NCBI GenBank assembly: GCA_017465745.1
Contig: JAFTVM010000006.1
Coordinates: 1-64,000 of the forward strand
Source of the DNA: Oscillospiraceae bacterium
GTDB taxonomy: Bacteria; Bacillota; Clostridia; Oscillospirales; Oscillospiraceae
DNA: 64,000 nucleotides
Direction: 5' to 3'
The first letter of the stretch is position 1, and every line of letters starts with the position of its first letter. Shown here one piece after another: positions 35,622 to 45,796 of this stretch. Both the position numbers and the translations under genes were made by a program. Below the pieces are notes generated by a model. The model saw only the letters and a list, made by a program, of their open reading frames with translations, was not told the origin of the DNA and searched no databases.

Positions 35622-38600
35622 TCAGCTTTCCGAAGGAAAAGCATCAATATTGCCGTAGTAGTAAGAAACGATCAAATTGGCATCCTGCGTATCAACGATG
35701 CCGTTGCCGTCCACATCCGCCAGCTTCAGCTGCTCCCCGGTCAGCGCCTCGCCGCCGTAGTAGTAGGATACGATCAGATTGGCATCCTGGGTGTCGATGA
35801 TGCCATCCATATTCAGATCACCAGGCAGCACTGCCTCTTCCTCTGCTTCCGCGTGGGAGAAGGTGAAAAGATTGACAGGATTCCAGTTGGTGTCCTCCAA
35901 TGCGATACCGTTGCCGGTGCCATCGGTCAGCAGGAATTTCTCAACGGGAATGGTAACGGTCCGGGTGTCATCGTCGTTGGCAACTGTGGCGAAGGAACCG
36001 GAGGCATAGCCCATTTCATATTCAGGGATGGAAACGCTGTAAGCGTATGCCGCATCATTGTACAGGTAGAAGTTGGTATCAGCAGAATAGGTCACATAAA
36101 CCTCCGTTGCGCCCTGGGGCAGCTCCACATGGTAGTAGGAAATGCCGGAGTAGTAACCAAAGTCCACGGTGCCCTGGTCGGTGACAGTCACGGTGCCTTC
36201 CGCATCGGTGGTAATGGAGCTGAAAGGCGCGCCCTCGGGAATCACGGTGGTGTCACCGGGTTCTTCACCGTCAGCCGCCTCCACGACCAGCTTGAAGACG
36301 CCTGCACCGGTTTCACCGCCTCTGGAGATGAATCCGTCACCGTTGTCATTGCCGCCGGCGGTCTTTCCACCCAGGCTGCCGATGTAGTAGATGCCGGGTT
36401 CCAGACCGGTGGTGTCGATTGTAACCGTGCCATCAGAACCGGTAGTCTGATCCAACAGGGACCAATCCCGCATGTCGCTGCTGACGTCGTCCGCATGGGA
36501 CCAGTACAGCGTCCAGTTGGGGATCGCATCATAAATGGTGGTATAGTTGCTGCCGTTTCCGGTCCAGTACAGGGTCAGCTTCACAGCTTCGCCCTGCTTG
36601 ACGGTGATGGAATCCTTGGTATCTTCCTGAGAGAAGACGTTATCGGCATCATTTGCGGTGAACACGGAGAAGTTGGAGCCGCTGACCTGATCGTCCTCAA
36701 TCAGATGGAGGCTCACAATGTCGCCGTCCTCCAGCGCGATCTGGTCAGAGGTCGCACCCCAGCTATCGCTGCCCAGAGGATACACATAGTTGACATAGTA
36801 GTTCAGGTTCGTTCCATGATTCCACAGGTTCATGAAGCTGGAGCCAACACCGCCGGTCCAGTTCAGAACTTCCGCAAAGTCGCTGATGCCGTCGCCATCG
36901 CTGTCGGTCTTGTGGGAAATACCCTTGCCTGCATCCGCGGGGTCATAGTCCAGATAGTAAACCTCCGTGACATAGATGAAGGTATGGATCAGGGTCACGA
37001 CACCGTAAGCAGTTTCCAGATTGCCCGCCTTCTGACTGACAGGGTTGCCGCCGGCATCCACATAGCAGTAGGGGTTGTAGTAGTACTTTTCCAGATCGTA
37101 CAGCCCGATGTCAAAGTAGGGAACTTCCAGATCCTCCAGCATCAAAAATTCGCTGGAGTCAGCGGTGGTATAGAACTGCTTTTCGCCGTAAGTGATGGTC
37201 AGATTGACGCAGACCGTATCTTCAACGGGGATCATTTCAACGCCGGAGACGGTGATGGTCTGATCCTCAGCAACCGCTTCGATGGTGTAAACGCCGTCAA
37301 CGGCAGTCAGTACCACATCATTTGCCCTGACGGCGAAGTCTTCACCAGCCTTGAAGCCGTTGGCGAATTCCACGGTGAACTTGTAGTCAGTCTGTGCGGT
37401 GACGGAAGCTGCGTCATAGCCGTCCACGGACTTGACCGCGTAACCGTTGCCGGTGGCGGGCAGAGTGACGGTGAAGATGGCCAGAGGCTCCAGCTCCACG
37501 CCGCTGACTGCGATCACTAGATCCTCCGCCACGTTGGGGACGGTGTAAACACCGTTTTCAGAAGTGACGGTTTCGCCGTTGACCGTCACAGCAAAGTTTT
37601 CACCTTCCATATACCCGGCGGTCAGGCTAACGCAGAAGCAGTAGTCTTCACCGGCTATAGCCAGCTTGGTACCCATGACGGTGTAGCCGGTCTCCTGGGG
37701 GATGGTGACTGCATAGGTGGTGATGGAAGTTTCCTCTGCCTGCCAAGACAGGATGGGATACAGGCCGCCCTGCTTGTAGGCGTCGCCCAGGGTGGTGACG
37801 AAGTCAGCGCTCTTCATTTCCTCTGCGGTCTTGACGGTTGCAGTGTCCGCAGTCGTGGATGCAGTACCTTCCAGATAGTAGCAATTTTCGGATTCGTTAC
37901 CGAGGGGAGAGTTACCGAACGCACCGCCGCCGGTTACAAAACCGGCATTGTAGCAGTTCTTAACACCGCCGAAAATGAAACCAAGATAGGCGGCAATACC
38001 GCCGGCATAGGATCCTGTGCTGATGACAGTACCCCGGTTATAGCAGTCGACCAGGGGCTTCTTGGCGTAACCGGCGATACCGCCAACATAGTTACTGCCG
38101 CTGATCGTGCCCTTGTTGTAACAGCCAGTAACAACCGCGTTGTTCAGAACCAGCTCACCGACAATACCGCCGACGTTACTGCCGGTAGCGGAAACATCAG
38201 CATGATTCCAGCAGTTTGTTACGGTTCCGACCCGATTCTGACCGACGATACCGCCGATATCTCTTACACCACCCACAGTGCCTTCGTTGCCGCAGGCAGA
38301 AATTGCGCAGGAGTCTGCCAGACCAACGATACCGCCGACGTAGTTATAGGTGCTGCTGACCGCTGCCAGGTTGACGCAGTTATCGATGGAAGCATACTTG
38401 GCGCTGCCGACGATGCCGCCGACATTGTCGGCAGCACCGGTGATGGTGCCGTCCACCGTGACGTTTTTGATCACGGCATTGGCGTCAGCGGTGCCTTCCA
38501 CAGTGCCGAACAGGCCGTTTGCACCGAACAGGTTGGTGACCTTGTGGTCCTGACCGTCGAAGGAACCTGCAAACCTGTTCTCGGAGGTACCGATGGAAGT

Positions 38601-41216
38601 CCAGCTTGCGTTCAGAAGATCGATGTCAGCGGTCAGAACCGCGCTGGCAGTGGTGCTGCCCTCGTTGACATGGGCAGCGAACCAGTGGAGTTCTTCAGCG
38701 GCGCCGATGTGATAGACGCCGTCAATCTGCTCAGGCTCTTGGGCCTCGGGAACATAGCCCGGATCCACAGCCTGGCAACGGTCGCAGACACCCTTCACAT
38801 AGTCGTGGCCAACAGCGGTTTGCCAGGTCAGAATGGGATAGGGGCAGCTGGTCTGGAAGCTCTCGCCCAGAGTTGCCGCGAAGTCATCGGCACGCATTTC
38901 CTCGTGGGTCTTGGATGCAACGGAAATGCTGTCGAACAGGTCGCTTGCTGGGACAGCCTCAGTAGAAGCAGCGTCCAGATAATAGGTGTTGCTGACGGAT
39001 GCAGTCTTGTTGTAGACATTACCTGCCACCGCATAGTTGGCTTCTCCCGTGTTATAGCAGTTTTCAACGGCAGCACTGTTGTACAGGCTGCCGACCAGGC
39101 CGCCAACCAGATCGCTGCCGGTGACCTTGCCGGCGTTGAAGCAGTTCTTCACGAAACAGGTTCCCTTGTACTGCTGCAGATAGCCCGCAATACCGCCGGC
39201 CTCAGTGGTACCGGAGACATCGCCGGTGTTGTAGCAGCCGTTGACCTGACCACCCACCTGGGCATAACCCAGGATACCGCCTGCATAGGAGGAGGAACAG
39301 GTGATCGTACCCTCATTGCCGCAGTTGGTGATATTCACATAGCCGCCTGTATTCCAGGTGTTGTAAACATAACCGACAATGCCTGCGCCATATCGGGTCG
39401 CAGAGATACTCGCGCGGTTCACGCAGTTTTCCACATTGACATAGGATGCGGAGCCGACGATACCGCCGGTACCCAGCGTGGTGCCGCCAACATAGTAGTT
39501 GGTGTTTGCAATGGTCCCATCCACGGTCACATTCTGAATGGTGACATGGTTTTCGGAAGTACCGGCTGCATAGCCAAACAGGCCATGCGCGCCGTTCAGA
39601 TTGGAAACGGTATGTCCCTGACCGTCAAAGGAACCGGCAAACTTCTGGGACGGTGTACCGATAGAGGGCCATTCCACGCCGGTCAGGTCGATGTCCGCAG
39701 TCAGCACCGCGCTGATGGCAGTCTCGCCGCCGTTGACAGTCTCGGCAAACCACAGCAGATCATCAGCGGTTGCCAGCTGGTAGACACCGCTTTCGTCCCG
39801 GGCAGGTGCATTGGGCTCCACATAATCGGGATCCTTTTCACCACAGGCGGCACAAACCCCATTGTCGTAGCTGTGGCCGACAGCTGCCGTTTCATCTGTG
39901 GTATAGCTGTCACCACAGGCGCAGATGTAGGTGGTATAACCGGCCTCAGTGCAGGTAGGCGCGGTCACAGCAGAAGTATAGCTATGTCCGGTGGGAGCAG
40001 TCTCATCCCCCGTGTAGCTGTCACCGCAGGCGCAGGTATAGGTGGTATATCCGCCCTCGGTACAGGTGGGCAGCGTTACAACCGCTTCATAGCTGTGGGT
40101 ATGCTCTGCATCCGGGTCTTCCTCGCCGCAGACAGTGCAAACATCGCTTTCATAGCTGTGACCCAGAGCTTCAACGTAATCGGACACAAAGCTGTCGCCG
40201 CAGGTGCAGGTATAAGTGGTATAGCCGCCCTCGGTACAGCTGGGCACAGTCACAACATCGGTATAGACATGGCTGCGCTTATCATACTCGAAGGAGAACA
40301 GACAGACTGCCTCATAGGTACCGCCTTCCTCTTCCAGAGTGATGGCCATGCCATAACCGTTCTCATCAAAGGTGTAGCCGGTAACGGGGGTCTCCACCGT
40401 CTGGGTACCGTCAGCATTGAGGGTATAGGCATCCTTGAAGGTTCTGCCCTTGACGGTAGCGGAGGATACCGCATCCACTTCCAGCTCCGTGGCATAGCCG
40501 TAGGCATCGCTGCCGGAATCGAAAATGTTGGTATCGGCACTGTAGGTCACATCCACAGAGGTAGTGCCGCAGGGAACGATGACGTGGTAATAAGGAACAT
40601 CCTCGTGGATATAAGCATACATGCTTTCGAGGCTGCCCAGATCAAACAGGGTCTTGAAGATGATCTTGTCGTCAGCCAGTTCCTCCCCATCGACGGCGAT
40701 GGACAGGAACGGTGCATCAGAAGCTTCCTCCTCGCCATAGACGAAGTTCAGCAGATACAGGACACTGTACGAACTGCTGTAGCCGCCGTACATCTGGCCA
40801 TTGGCGATCATCGTCACCACATCCAGGGTAATGGAGTAAATTCCATCAGCATTGACACAGTCGGATTCGGTGCCGGATGCACTGTAGGTGCCATCCTCAT
40901 CGTTGTAGGTGACCATGCAGCCGGAGAGCTTCAGTACACCGGAACCAATGGTATAGGGGGTGCACATATCTGCGCCGGATGCAAAGGTGATAGTCACGGT
41001 TTCTGTTCCTTCCGGAACGGTAACCGTATAGCTGGGCGCGGAATAATCCACACCCCACAGGGTAAAACCGATGGTTTCGCCAGCTGTGATGCTCTGGGCA
41101 TTGCTGATGGAGCTGATATTCACACCATCAGGAATATCCGCCGCAAAGCTCGTCACAGGAAGCATTCCCAGCACCATGCAGATTGCAAGGAACAGGGAAA
41201 GCATTCTTTTTTTCAT
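35622..41216 (-). CDS. Giant secreted dockerin protein with GLUG repeats and transcobalamin-like module
   Basis: 1,864 residues. Signal peptide (1-25); beta-sandwich modules (26-300); three CxC/CxxC repeats around 310-460 (TYTCTCGDSF, HSYESDVCTVCGEEDP); two homologous GLUG-type units (about 470-790 and 830-1150) each opening with WFAETVN or WFAAHVN, then LTADIDL and FAGSFDGQGH; two short beta repeats (1160-1330); a DUF4430-like module (about 1335-1550; GSSFMNLWNHGTNLNYYVNY, DQIALEDGDIVSLHL) that has a clear paralogue in the 43-45.7 kb gene; an EF-like DSDGDGISD loop; and a C-terminal type I dockerin (1800-1864; DLNMDGIIDTQD, DVDGNGIVDTQD). No anchor of its own. The start follows GAGGAGG. Confidence 0.85.
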   Translation of the reverse strand: MKKRMLSLFLAICMVLGMLPVTSFAADIPDGVNISSISNAQSITAGETIGFTLWGVDYSAPSYTVTVPEGTETVTITFASGADMCTPYTIGSGVLKLSGCMVTYNDEDGTYSASGTESDCVNADGIYSITLDVVTMIANGQMYGGYSSSYSVLYLLNFVYGEEEASDAPFLSIAVDGEELADDKIIFKTLFDLGSLESMYAYIHEDVPYYHVIVPCGTTSVDVTYSADTNIFDSGSDAYGYATELEVDAVSSATVKGRTFKDAYTLNADGTQTVETPVTGYTFDENGYGMAITLEEEGGTYEAVCLFSFEYDKRSHVYTDVVTVPSCTEGGYTTYTCTCGDSFVSDYVEALGHSYESDVCTVCGEEDPDAEHTHSYEAVVTLPTCTEGGYTTYTCACGDSYTGDETAPTGHSYTSAVTAPTCTEAGYTTYICACGDSYTTDETAAVGHSYDNGVCAACGEKDPDYVEPNAPARDESGVYQLATADDLLWFAETVNGGETAISAVLTADIDLTGVEWPSIGTPSQKFAGSFDGQGHTVSNLNGAHGLFGYAAGTSENHVTIQNVTVDGTIANTNYYVGGTTLGTGGIVGSASYVNVENCVNRASISATRYGAGIVGYVYNTWNTGGYVNITNCGNEGTITCSSSYAGGILGYAQVGGQVNGCYNTGDVSGTTEAGGIAGYLQQYKGTCFVKNCFNAGKVTGSDLVGGLVGSLYNSAAVENCYNTGEANYAVAGNVYNKTASVSNTYYLDAASTEAVPASDLFDSISVASKTHEEMRADDFAATLGESFQTSCPYPILTWQTAVGHDYVKGVCDRCQAVDPGYVPEAQEPEQIDGVYHIGAAEELHWFAAHVNEGSTTASAVLTADIDLLNASWTSIGTSENRFAGSFDGQDHKVTNLFGANGLFGTVEGTADANAVIKNVTVDGTITGAADNVGGIVGSAKYASIDNCVNLAAVSSTYNYVGGIVGLADSCAISACGNEGTVGGVRDIGGIVGQNRVGTVTNCWNHADVSATGSNVGGIVGELVLNNAVVTGCYNKGTISGSNYVGGIAGYAKKPLVDCYNRGTVISTGSYAGGIAAYLGFIFGGVKNCYNAGFVTGGGAFGNSPLGNESENCYYLEGTASTTADTATVKTAEEMKSADFVTTLGDAYKQGGLYPILSWQAEETSITTYAVTIPQETGYTVMGTKLAIAGEDYCFCVSLTAGYMEGENFAVTVNGETVTSENGVYTVPNVAEDLVIAVSGVELEPLAIFTVTLPATGNGYAVKSVDGYDAASVTAQTDYKFTVEFANGFKAGEDFAVRANDVVLTAVDGVYTIEAVAEDQTITVSGVEMIPVEDTVCVNLTITYGEKQFYTTADSSEFLMLEDLEVPYFDIGLYDLEKYYYNPYCYVDAGGNPVSQKAGNLETAYGVVTLIHTFIYVTEVYYLDYDPADAGKGISHKTDSDGDGISDFAEVLNWTGGVGSSFMNLWNHGTNLNYYVNYVYPLGSDSWGATSDQIALEDGDIVSLHLIEDDQVSGSNFSVFTANDADNVFSQEDTKDSITVKQGEAVKLTLYWTGNGSNYTTIYDAIPNWTLYWSHADDVSSDMRDWSLLDQTTGSDGTVTIDTTGLEPGIYYIGSLGGKTAGGNDNGDGFISRGGETGAGVFKLVVEAADGEEPGDTTVIPEGAPFSSITTDAEGTVTVTDQGTVDFGYYSGISYYHVELPQGATEVYVTYSADTNFYLYNDAAYAYSVSIPEYEMGYASGSFATVANDDDTRTVTIPVEKFLLTDGTGNGIALEDTNWNPVNLFTFSHAEAEEEAVLPGDLNMDGIIDTQDANLIVSYYYGGEALTGEQLKLADVDGNGIVDTQDANLIVSYYYGNIDAFPSES

Positions 41217-41248
41217 GCCAATAAACCTCCTCGTATAAACAGGGGTTT

Positions 41249-41278
41249 AGCCTGATGGCACTTACGTACCACCAGGCT
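41249..41278 (-). promoter_or_regulatory. Intergenic hairpin before the giant dockerin gene
   Basis: AGCCTG.TGG pairs with CCA.CAGGCT around a 10-base loop. No clear T tract follows on the minus strand; it may tune expression after the cohesin gene. Confidence 0.4.
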
Positions 41279-41325
41279 TTCATTATTCCCTAAAATCAGT
41301 TGCGACACTTGCCAGTCCAGCAGCA

Positions 41326-43074
41326 TCAGGCCATACGGCGCTTCTTAACGGCCAGCAGAACGATGGCTGCGGAGGCCAGGACCATCATGGTGACCCATGC
41401 CATGACCATGCTGTTGTCGCCGGTCTGGACAGAATCCATGTTGTAGTTGCAGTTGTCACAGGCATTGTCCTTGTTGGTATCAACATGACCAACCGCGGGG
41501 ATCTCCCCGGTCTTGGTCTCACCGCAGACGGAGCAGGTGTAGGTCTTGACGCCCTTCTTGGCGCAGGCAGCGGAGGTAGTCACCTTACCCTCGTCCCAGG
41601 TATGTGCACCGGTTGCTGCAACAGCTTCAATCCTGGTCTCGCCGCAGACGGTGCAGACAAAGGTCTTCTCACCTGCTTCGGTGCAGGTGGCTTCCTTGGT
41701 CACAGTGCCCTCATCCCAGGCATGGCCAGTGGCGGGAATCTCAACAGCAGCATCAAATTCGCCGCAGACGGTACAGCTGGCAGTCTTTTCGCCAACCTCG
41801 GTACAGGTGGGCTCCTTGGTCACGGTGCCCTCGTCCCAGGCATGACCGTTGGCAGCAACGGCTTCCGTCCCGGTCTCGCCGCAGGAGGCGCAGGTGTAGG
41901 TCTTGACGCCTTCCTCGGTGCAGGTGGGCGCAGTGGTCACAACGCCCTCACCGAAGCTGTGGCCGGTGGCGGGGATCACTTCGGCAGCAGTCTTTTCACC
42001 ACAGACAGAGCAGGTGCCGGTCTTCTCACCGTCCTCGGTGCAGGTAGGCTCCTTGGTCACGGTGAAGTTGGTGACTGCATGACCCAGAGCATCAATGGAT
42101 TCCGTGTAGGTATCGCCGCAGCCGGAGCAGGTGTAAGTCATCTCACCGGCCTCGGTGCAGTTGGGAGCCTTGGTCTGCTCACCAACATAGTCGTGAGCCA
42201 GCTTGTCGGTTGTTTCCTGTGCAACGATGGTAACGCCGCAGACGGAGCAATGAGAACCCTCGGTCAGACCGGTGCTGGTGCAGGTTGCGGGGACAGCGGG
42301 ATCCTTCACTTCGGTATGACCGGTGGCAGGAACAACACTCTGGGCAACGATGGTCTCGCCGCAGACAGAGCAATGGGCGCCTTCGGTCAGACCGGTCTCG
42401 GTGCAGGTTGCGGGAACAGCTGCATCAGTCACGGGGGTGTGGTCAGCAGTTTCGATCTCCTCGGTATAAGAAGCACCACAGCCCTCGAAGGTACAGGTGT
42501 AGGTCTTAACACCCTTGGCGGCGCAGGTGGGCGCGGTGGTCACAACGCCGTCATCCCAGGTGTGCTCCTTGCAGACCAGAACGGAAACGCTGCTCTTGTA
42601 GGTCAGATCGCCGACATTCTTGCCCTGGGCATTCTGAACATAGGCATTCTTGAACTCCAGAACGGTGTTCACGTGATCGGCGGCGATGTCTTCCTTGGCC
42701 TGGAAGGTCACGGTCACAATGGTACCTGCCTCAAAGCCAACAGGCTCATAATTGGCAAAGTCCAGATAAGTAAACAGGACCTTGTCCTCCCTGGCATGCT
42801 TCCGGGCTGCAAAAGCACTCAGGCTTGCATAGTAGCTGCCCTTTTCAACACTGACAAACTCCAGGACGCTGCCGTCATAGTGCAGCTCGCCCTGCATCAT
42901 AGTTGCACCCTCGGAGATGTCGATATCCTCTTCCAGGGTAATGGTGACCGTCAGGGAGTCACCGGCGCTTACATTGTCGGAACTTACGCCCACATCGATG
43001 TTGGCAGCATAGGCAGTCACCGCCAGGCCGCACATCAGGACAAGCGCAAGGACCAAAGAAATCATTTTCTTCAT
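41326..43074 (-). CDS. Cell-surface cohesin protein (single-cohesin scaffold)
   Basis: 582 residues. Signal peptide (1-23); a cohesin domain at 24-167 (VGVSSDNVSAGDSLTVTITL, GELHYDGSVLEFVSVEKGS, AGTIVTVTFQAKEDI); about ten Cys-rich repeats of 35-40 residues with two CxxC pairs each (CTEAGEKTFVCTVCGETR, ATGHAWDEGTVTK) at 168-545; then VQTGDNSMVMAW, a membrane helix and KKRRMA. The tail resembles sortase substrates of the PQTGD kind, with Val in place of Pro. The protein would hold dockerin proteins at the surface, and three dockerin genes lie in the same run. The start follows AAAAGGAG. Confidence 0.85.
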   Translation of the reverse strand: MKKMISLVLALVLMCGLAVTAYAANIDVGVSSDNVSAGDSLTVTITLEEDIDISEGATMMQGELHYDGSVLEFVSVEKGSYYASLSAFAARKHAREDKVLFTYLDFANYEPVGFEAGTIVTVTFQAKEDIAADHVNTVLEFKNAYVQNAQGKNVGDLTYKSSVSVLVCKEHTWDDGVVTTAPTCAAKGVKTYTCTFEGCGASYTEEIETADHTPVTDAAVPATCTETGLTEGAHCSVCGETIVAQSVVPATGHTEVKDPAVPATCTSTGLTEGSHCSVCGVTIVAQETTDKLAHDYVGEQTKAPNCTEAGEMTYTCSGCGDTYTESIDALGHAVTNFTVTKEPTCTEDGEKTGTCSVCGEKTAAEVIPATGHSFGEGVVTTAPTCTEEGVKTYTCASCGETGTEAVAANGHAWDEGTVTKEPTCTEVGEKTASCTVCGEFDAAVEIPATGHAWDEGTVTKEATCTEAGEKTFVCTVCGETRIEAVAATGAHTWDEGKVTTSAACAKKGVKTYTCSVCGETKTGEIPAVGHVDTNKDNACDNCNYNMDSVQTGDNSMVMAWVTMMVLASAAIVLLAVKKRRMA

Positions 43075-43095
43075 TTCAATACTCCTTTTCGTTGC

Positions 43096-43120
43096 GGCGG
43101 GGAAAGTGGTCTCCCCCGCC
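43096..43120 (-). promoter_or_regulatory. Intergenic hairpin before the cohesin gene
   Basis: GGCGGGG pairs with CCCCGCC around 11 bases. There is no T tract before the next ribosome binding site, so it is more likely an RNA-processing or stability element. Confidence 0.45.
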
Positions 43121-43176
43121 TTGGTTGATTTTATTCCGTTTTCGAAGTATGACTCACACTCCGTAAGCAGATTTCG

Positions 43177-45660
43177 TTAGCCCTCCGCGGGGAAGGTGTC
43201 GATCGTACCATAGTAGCAGGAAACGATCAGATTGGCATCCTGGGTATCAATGACGCCGTTGCCATCCACATCAGCCAGAGCAAGCTGTTCCTCAGTCAGT
43301 TCTTCGCTGCCGTAGTAGGAAGAAACCACCAGGTTGGCGTCCTGGATGTCGATGACGCCGTCCATGTTCACATCGCCTAGTTCATACTCGGATTCAGGCT
43401 CCTCAACAGTGATGGTCACATGGTACCAGTTGTTGGCGCTGTCGCTGACACAGAAGGAAGTGCCACACGCTGCCAGGTTGATGGTGGCCTCGGTGACATT
43501 GCCTGCGAACTCCTCCCAGTTGTGAGAACCATTGTAAATGTACATCTGGCCCCACAGAACTTCGTCCGTGATATTCAGGAAGGTGACCTCGGCAGTGCCT
43601 GCGGGAACGGTGACGGTCAGCTTCTGCGCCTGCATGGTACCGCAGGTCTCGGTGCCGTTATCCACCAGATCCATTTCCTTGCCGCCAGCCAGAACGGTGA
43701 TGCCGTAAGTAGAGTTGTAGGAGGGTTCGGCTTCCTCGCCAGCTTCCACAGTCAGCAGCATGACAGCGGGGCTGGAGGAATTGGAGACCAGATAGTAGGT
43801 GCCCAACTCCAGACCGGCGGTATCGATGGTCACCCTGCCGTTTTCGTCGGTGGTGCCCATCAGGGTGCCGCCAGTGGGAGTGGTCTCGATCTCCTCCCTG
43901 GCGAAGAGGTAAACATTGTGGCCCGCGCCTTCCAGATAGACGGGGGTGGTGTAGTTGGCCATATCCTCGCCGGTGCGGTACAGGTCCAGATCAAAGGACT
44001 GGCCCTTGTTGACAGTCTTGGTGACCAGGGCCTTTGCACCGAAGTGGTGATAAGTACCAACCTTGCCGGAGTTGTCGTTGTAGCGCATGGAGACGACGTC
44101 ACCATCGCTCAGCTTGATCTGGTCGCAGGTGGCACCCCAGCCGGGAGCGCCCAGAGGATACTCATAGTTGACGTAGTAGTTGAAATTATAGCCGAAGTCC
44201 CACATGGTGAAGAATGCGGAACCGGCGGTGGCACTGTAAACGCTGAAGCCGTTCCAGCCGCCCTCGCCTGCCAGCCAGCCCTGGCCTGCATCGGCGGGAT
44301 CCAGGCCGTTGTAGTGGACCTCAGTGAGCCAGATCAGCCCATGCAGCAGGGTGACCACACCGTCGGCAGTCTCAGCAGTGCCAGGCGTCTGGCTGGCCTG
44401 ACCGTCAACATAGCAATCGGGATTGTAGTACAGGTACTCCATGTCGTACAGTGCCAGATCGAAGTACGGAACCGTCACCGACTCCAGCGCCCAGATCACA
44501 TCGCCCTGCTCCACAAAGTGGTCGCCCTCTTCCACGGAGAAGTAGAAGGTCACATCGCCGTCGCTGGGAATTGCCACCACGCCCTCAACGGTAATGACCA
44601 GATCAGCGGTGACATTGGTCACGGTGTAAACGCCGTTCCCGTCGGGGGTGACGACCTCGCCGTTGACCTTGACCACCATATTGGCGGCGTCATAGCCGTT
44701 CTTGATGTCCACGGTGAAGGAGTAGTCTTCGCCAGTCTTGACATAGCCAGCGCCGTCGGTGGTGTAGCCGTTGCCGGCTGCCAGGGTCACCAGGAAAACG
44801 GTGGTGTCCTCCGCATAGGAGAAGGTGAAGCCTTCCAGCACATTGCCGCCTTCTGCATCCCAGAAGCAAACCGCTACACCGGTACCTGCTTCCTCGGTAA
44901 GCAGGTCGGTAATGGGAACTGCCACGGTGACAGAACCATCGGCATTTGCGGTTGCGGGCCACTGCTTCTGGGGAGAATAGGAGCCGTCAAGGTGATATTC
45001 TACGACGAGGGCCTGACCGCCATAGGTATAGATCGTATTGGCAGGATAGGTGACATAAGCATAGTTGGAGCCGCGGGGAACGACTGCGTGATAATAGGGA
45101 ATCCAGCCGTCGATCATCTCCTGCTCGGTGACCAGCACATCGCCCTCCATATCGGTGGTGATGCTTTGATAGGCACCGACCTTTTCCTGCTCGGCGAAGG
45201 TCACATGGTAATACTTACCGCCGCAGTTAATGCACAGTCCGTCATAGTTGACAATGTCAGCCTCGAAAGCGGGCATAGCGTTGCCGCCGAAGGTATGATC
45301 AGCACCATCAACCATGTACTGAATGTTTGCGTAGGTTGCGGTGGCGTCTTCCTTCAGCTCCACAGTCACAGTGGTGGTACCGGCAGGAACGGTCACACTG
45401 AAGAGCTGGACGTCAGCGCTGACATAACGTCCGTCGCAGCCGGCCTGGATGCCGCCGTCAACCAGCTCCATTTCCACACCATTGACCTTAATGACATACG
45501 CAGCAGCTTCCGCAGGGTCTGCAACATGGTCGGGATCCGCCTCGCTGCAGGTGGCGCCGAAATTGGCACCATCAGATATTTCAGCCGCGAACACGTTCAC
45601 GGGCAGCATTCCCAGCACCATGCACAGAGCAAGGAACAGGGAACACATTCGTTTCTTCAT
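43177..45660 (-). CDS. Secreted dockerin protein with transcobalamin-like module
   Basis: 827 residues. Signal peptide MKKRMCSLFLALCMVLGMLPVNVFA almost identical to that of the giant protein; beta-sandwich modules; residues about 365-600 a DUF4430-like module (VPYFDLALYDMEYLYYNPDCY, GSAFFTMWDFGYNFNYYVNY, DQIKLSDGDVVSMRY) paralogous to residues 1335-1550 of the giant protein; two further beta modules; and a type I dockerin at about 760-827 (DVNMDGVIDIQD, DVDGNGVIDTQD). It is the first gene after a cobalamin riboswitch. Start 45660 is chosen for AGGAGG and the signal peptide; an earlier in-frame ATG has neither. Confidence 0.87.
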   Translation of the reverse strand: MKKRMCSLFLALCMVLGMLPVNVFAAEISDGANFGATCSEADPDHVADPAEAAAYVIKVNGVEMELVDGGIQAGCDGRYVSADVQLFSVTVPAGTTTVTVELKEDATATYANIQYMVDGADHTFGGNAMPAFEADIVNYDGLCINCGGKYYHVTFAEQEKVGAYQSITTDMEGDVLVTEQEMIDGWIPYYHAVVPRGSNYAYVTYPANTIYTYGGQALVVEYHLDGSYSPQKQWPATANADGSVTVAVPITDLLTEEAGTGVAVCFWDAEGGNVLEGFTFSYAEDTTVFLVTLAAGNGYTTDGAGYVKTGEDYSFTVDIKNGYDAANMVVKVNGEVVTPDGNGVYTVTNVTADLVITVEGVVAIPSDGDVTFYFSVEEGDHFVEQGDVIWALESVTVPYFDLALYDMEYLYYNPDCYVDGQASQTPGTAETADGVVTLLHGLIWLTEVHYNGLDPADAGQGWLAGEGGWNGFSVYSATAGSAFFTMWDFGYNFNYYVNYEYPLGAPGWGATCDQIKLSDGDVVSMRYNDNSGKVGTYHHFGAKALVTKTVNKGQSFDLDLYRTGEDMANYTTPVYLEGAGHNVYLFAREEIETTPTGGTLMGTTDENGRVTIDTAGLELGTYYLVSNSSSPAVMLLTVEAGEEAEPSYNSTYGITVLAGGKEMDLVDNGTETCGTMQAQKLTVTVPAGTAEVTFLNITDEVLWGQMYIYNGSHNWEEFAGNVTEATINLAACGTSFCVSDSANNWYHVTITVEEPESEYELGDVNMDGVIDIQDANLVVSSYYGSEELTEEQLALADVDGNGVIDTQDANLIVSCYYGTIDTFPAEG

Positions 45661-45796
45661 GCAAAGAAACCTCCTTGTAAAAAAGTATGTATGCAAACGC
45701 CGGAAAAGGCGCTAAGCGGGGTTAAGGCCGGCCTGCTTCGGCGCGGTTCACCGCCGGAGCATTTGACTTAAGCTGCACATCTTTATTTCTAAAGTA

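Noticed and set aside
36850..36920. A second dockerin in the giant protein (DSDGDGISD loop)
   Set aside because: Only one Ca-binding loop is present, without the paired second loop and helix; it is more like an isolated EF-type loop.
38202..41255. A 1,017-codon open frame on the plus strand
   Set aside because: Antisense to the GLUG-repeat part of the giant dockerin gene; its repeats mirror the real protein repeats.
41500..42560. Regular direct repeats that could suggest a CRISPR array
   Set aside because: They are in-frame CxxC protein repeats of the cohesin gene, of unequal sequence and with no unique spacers.
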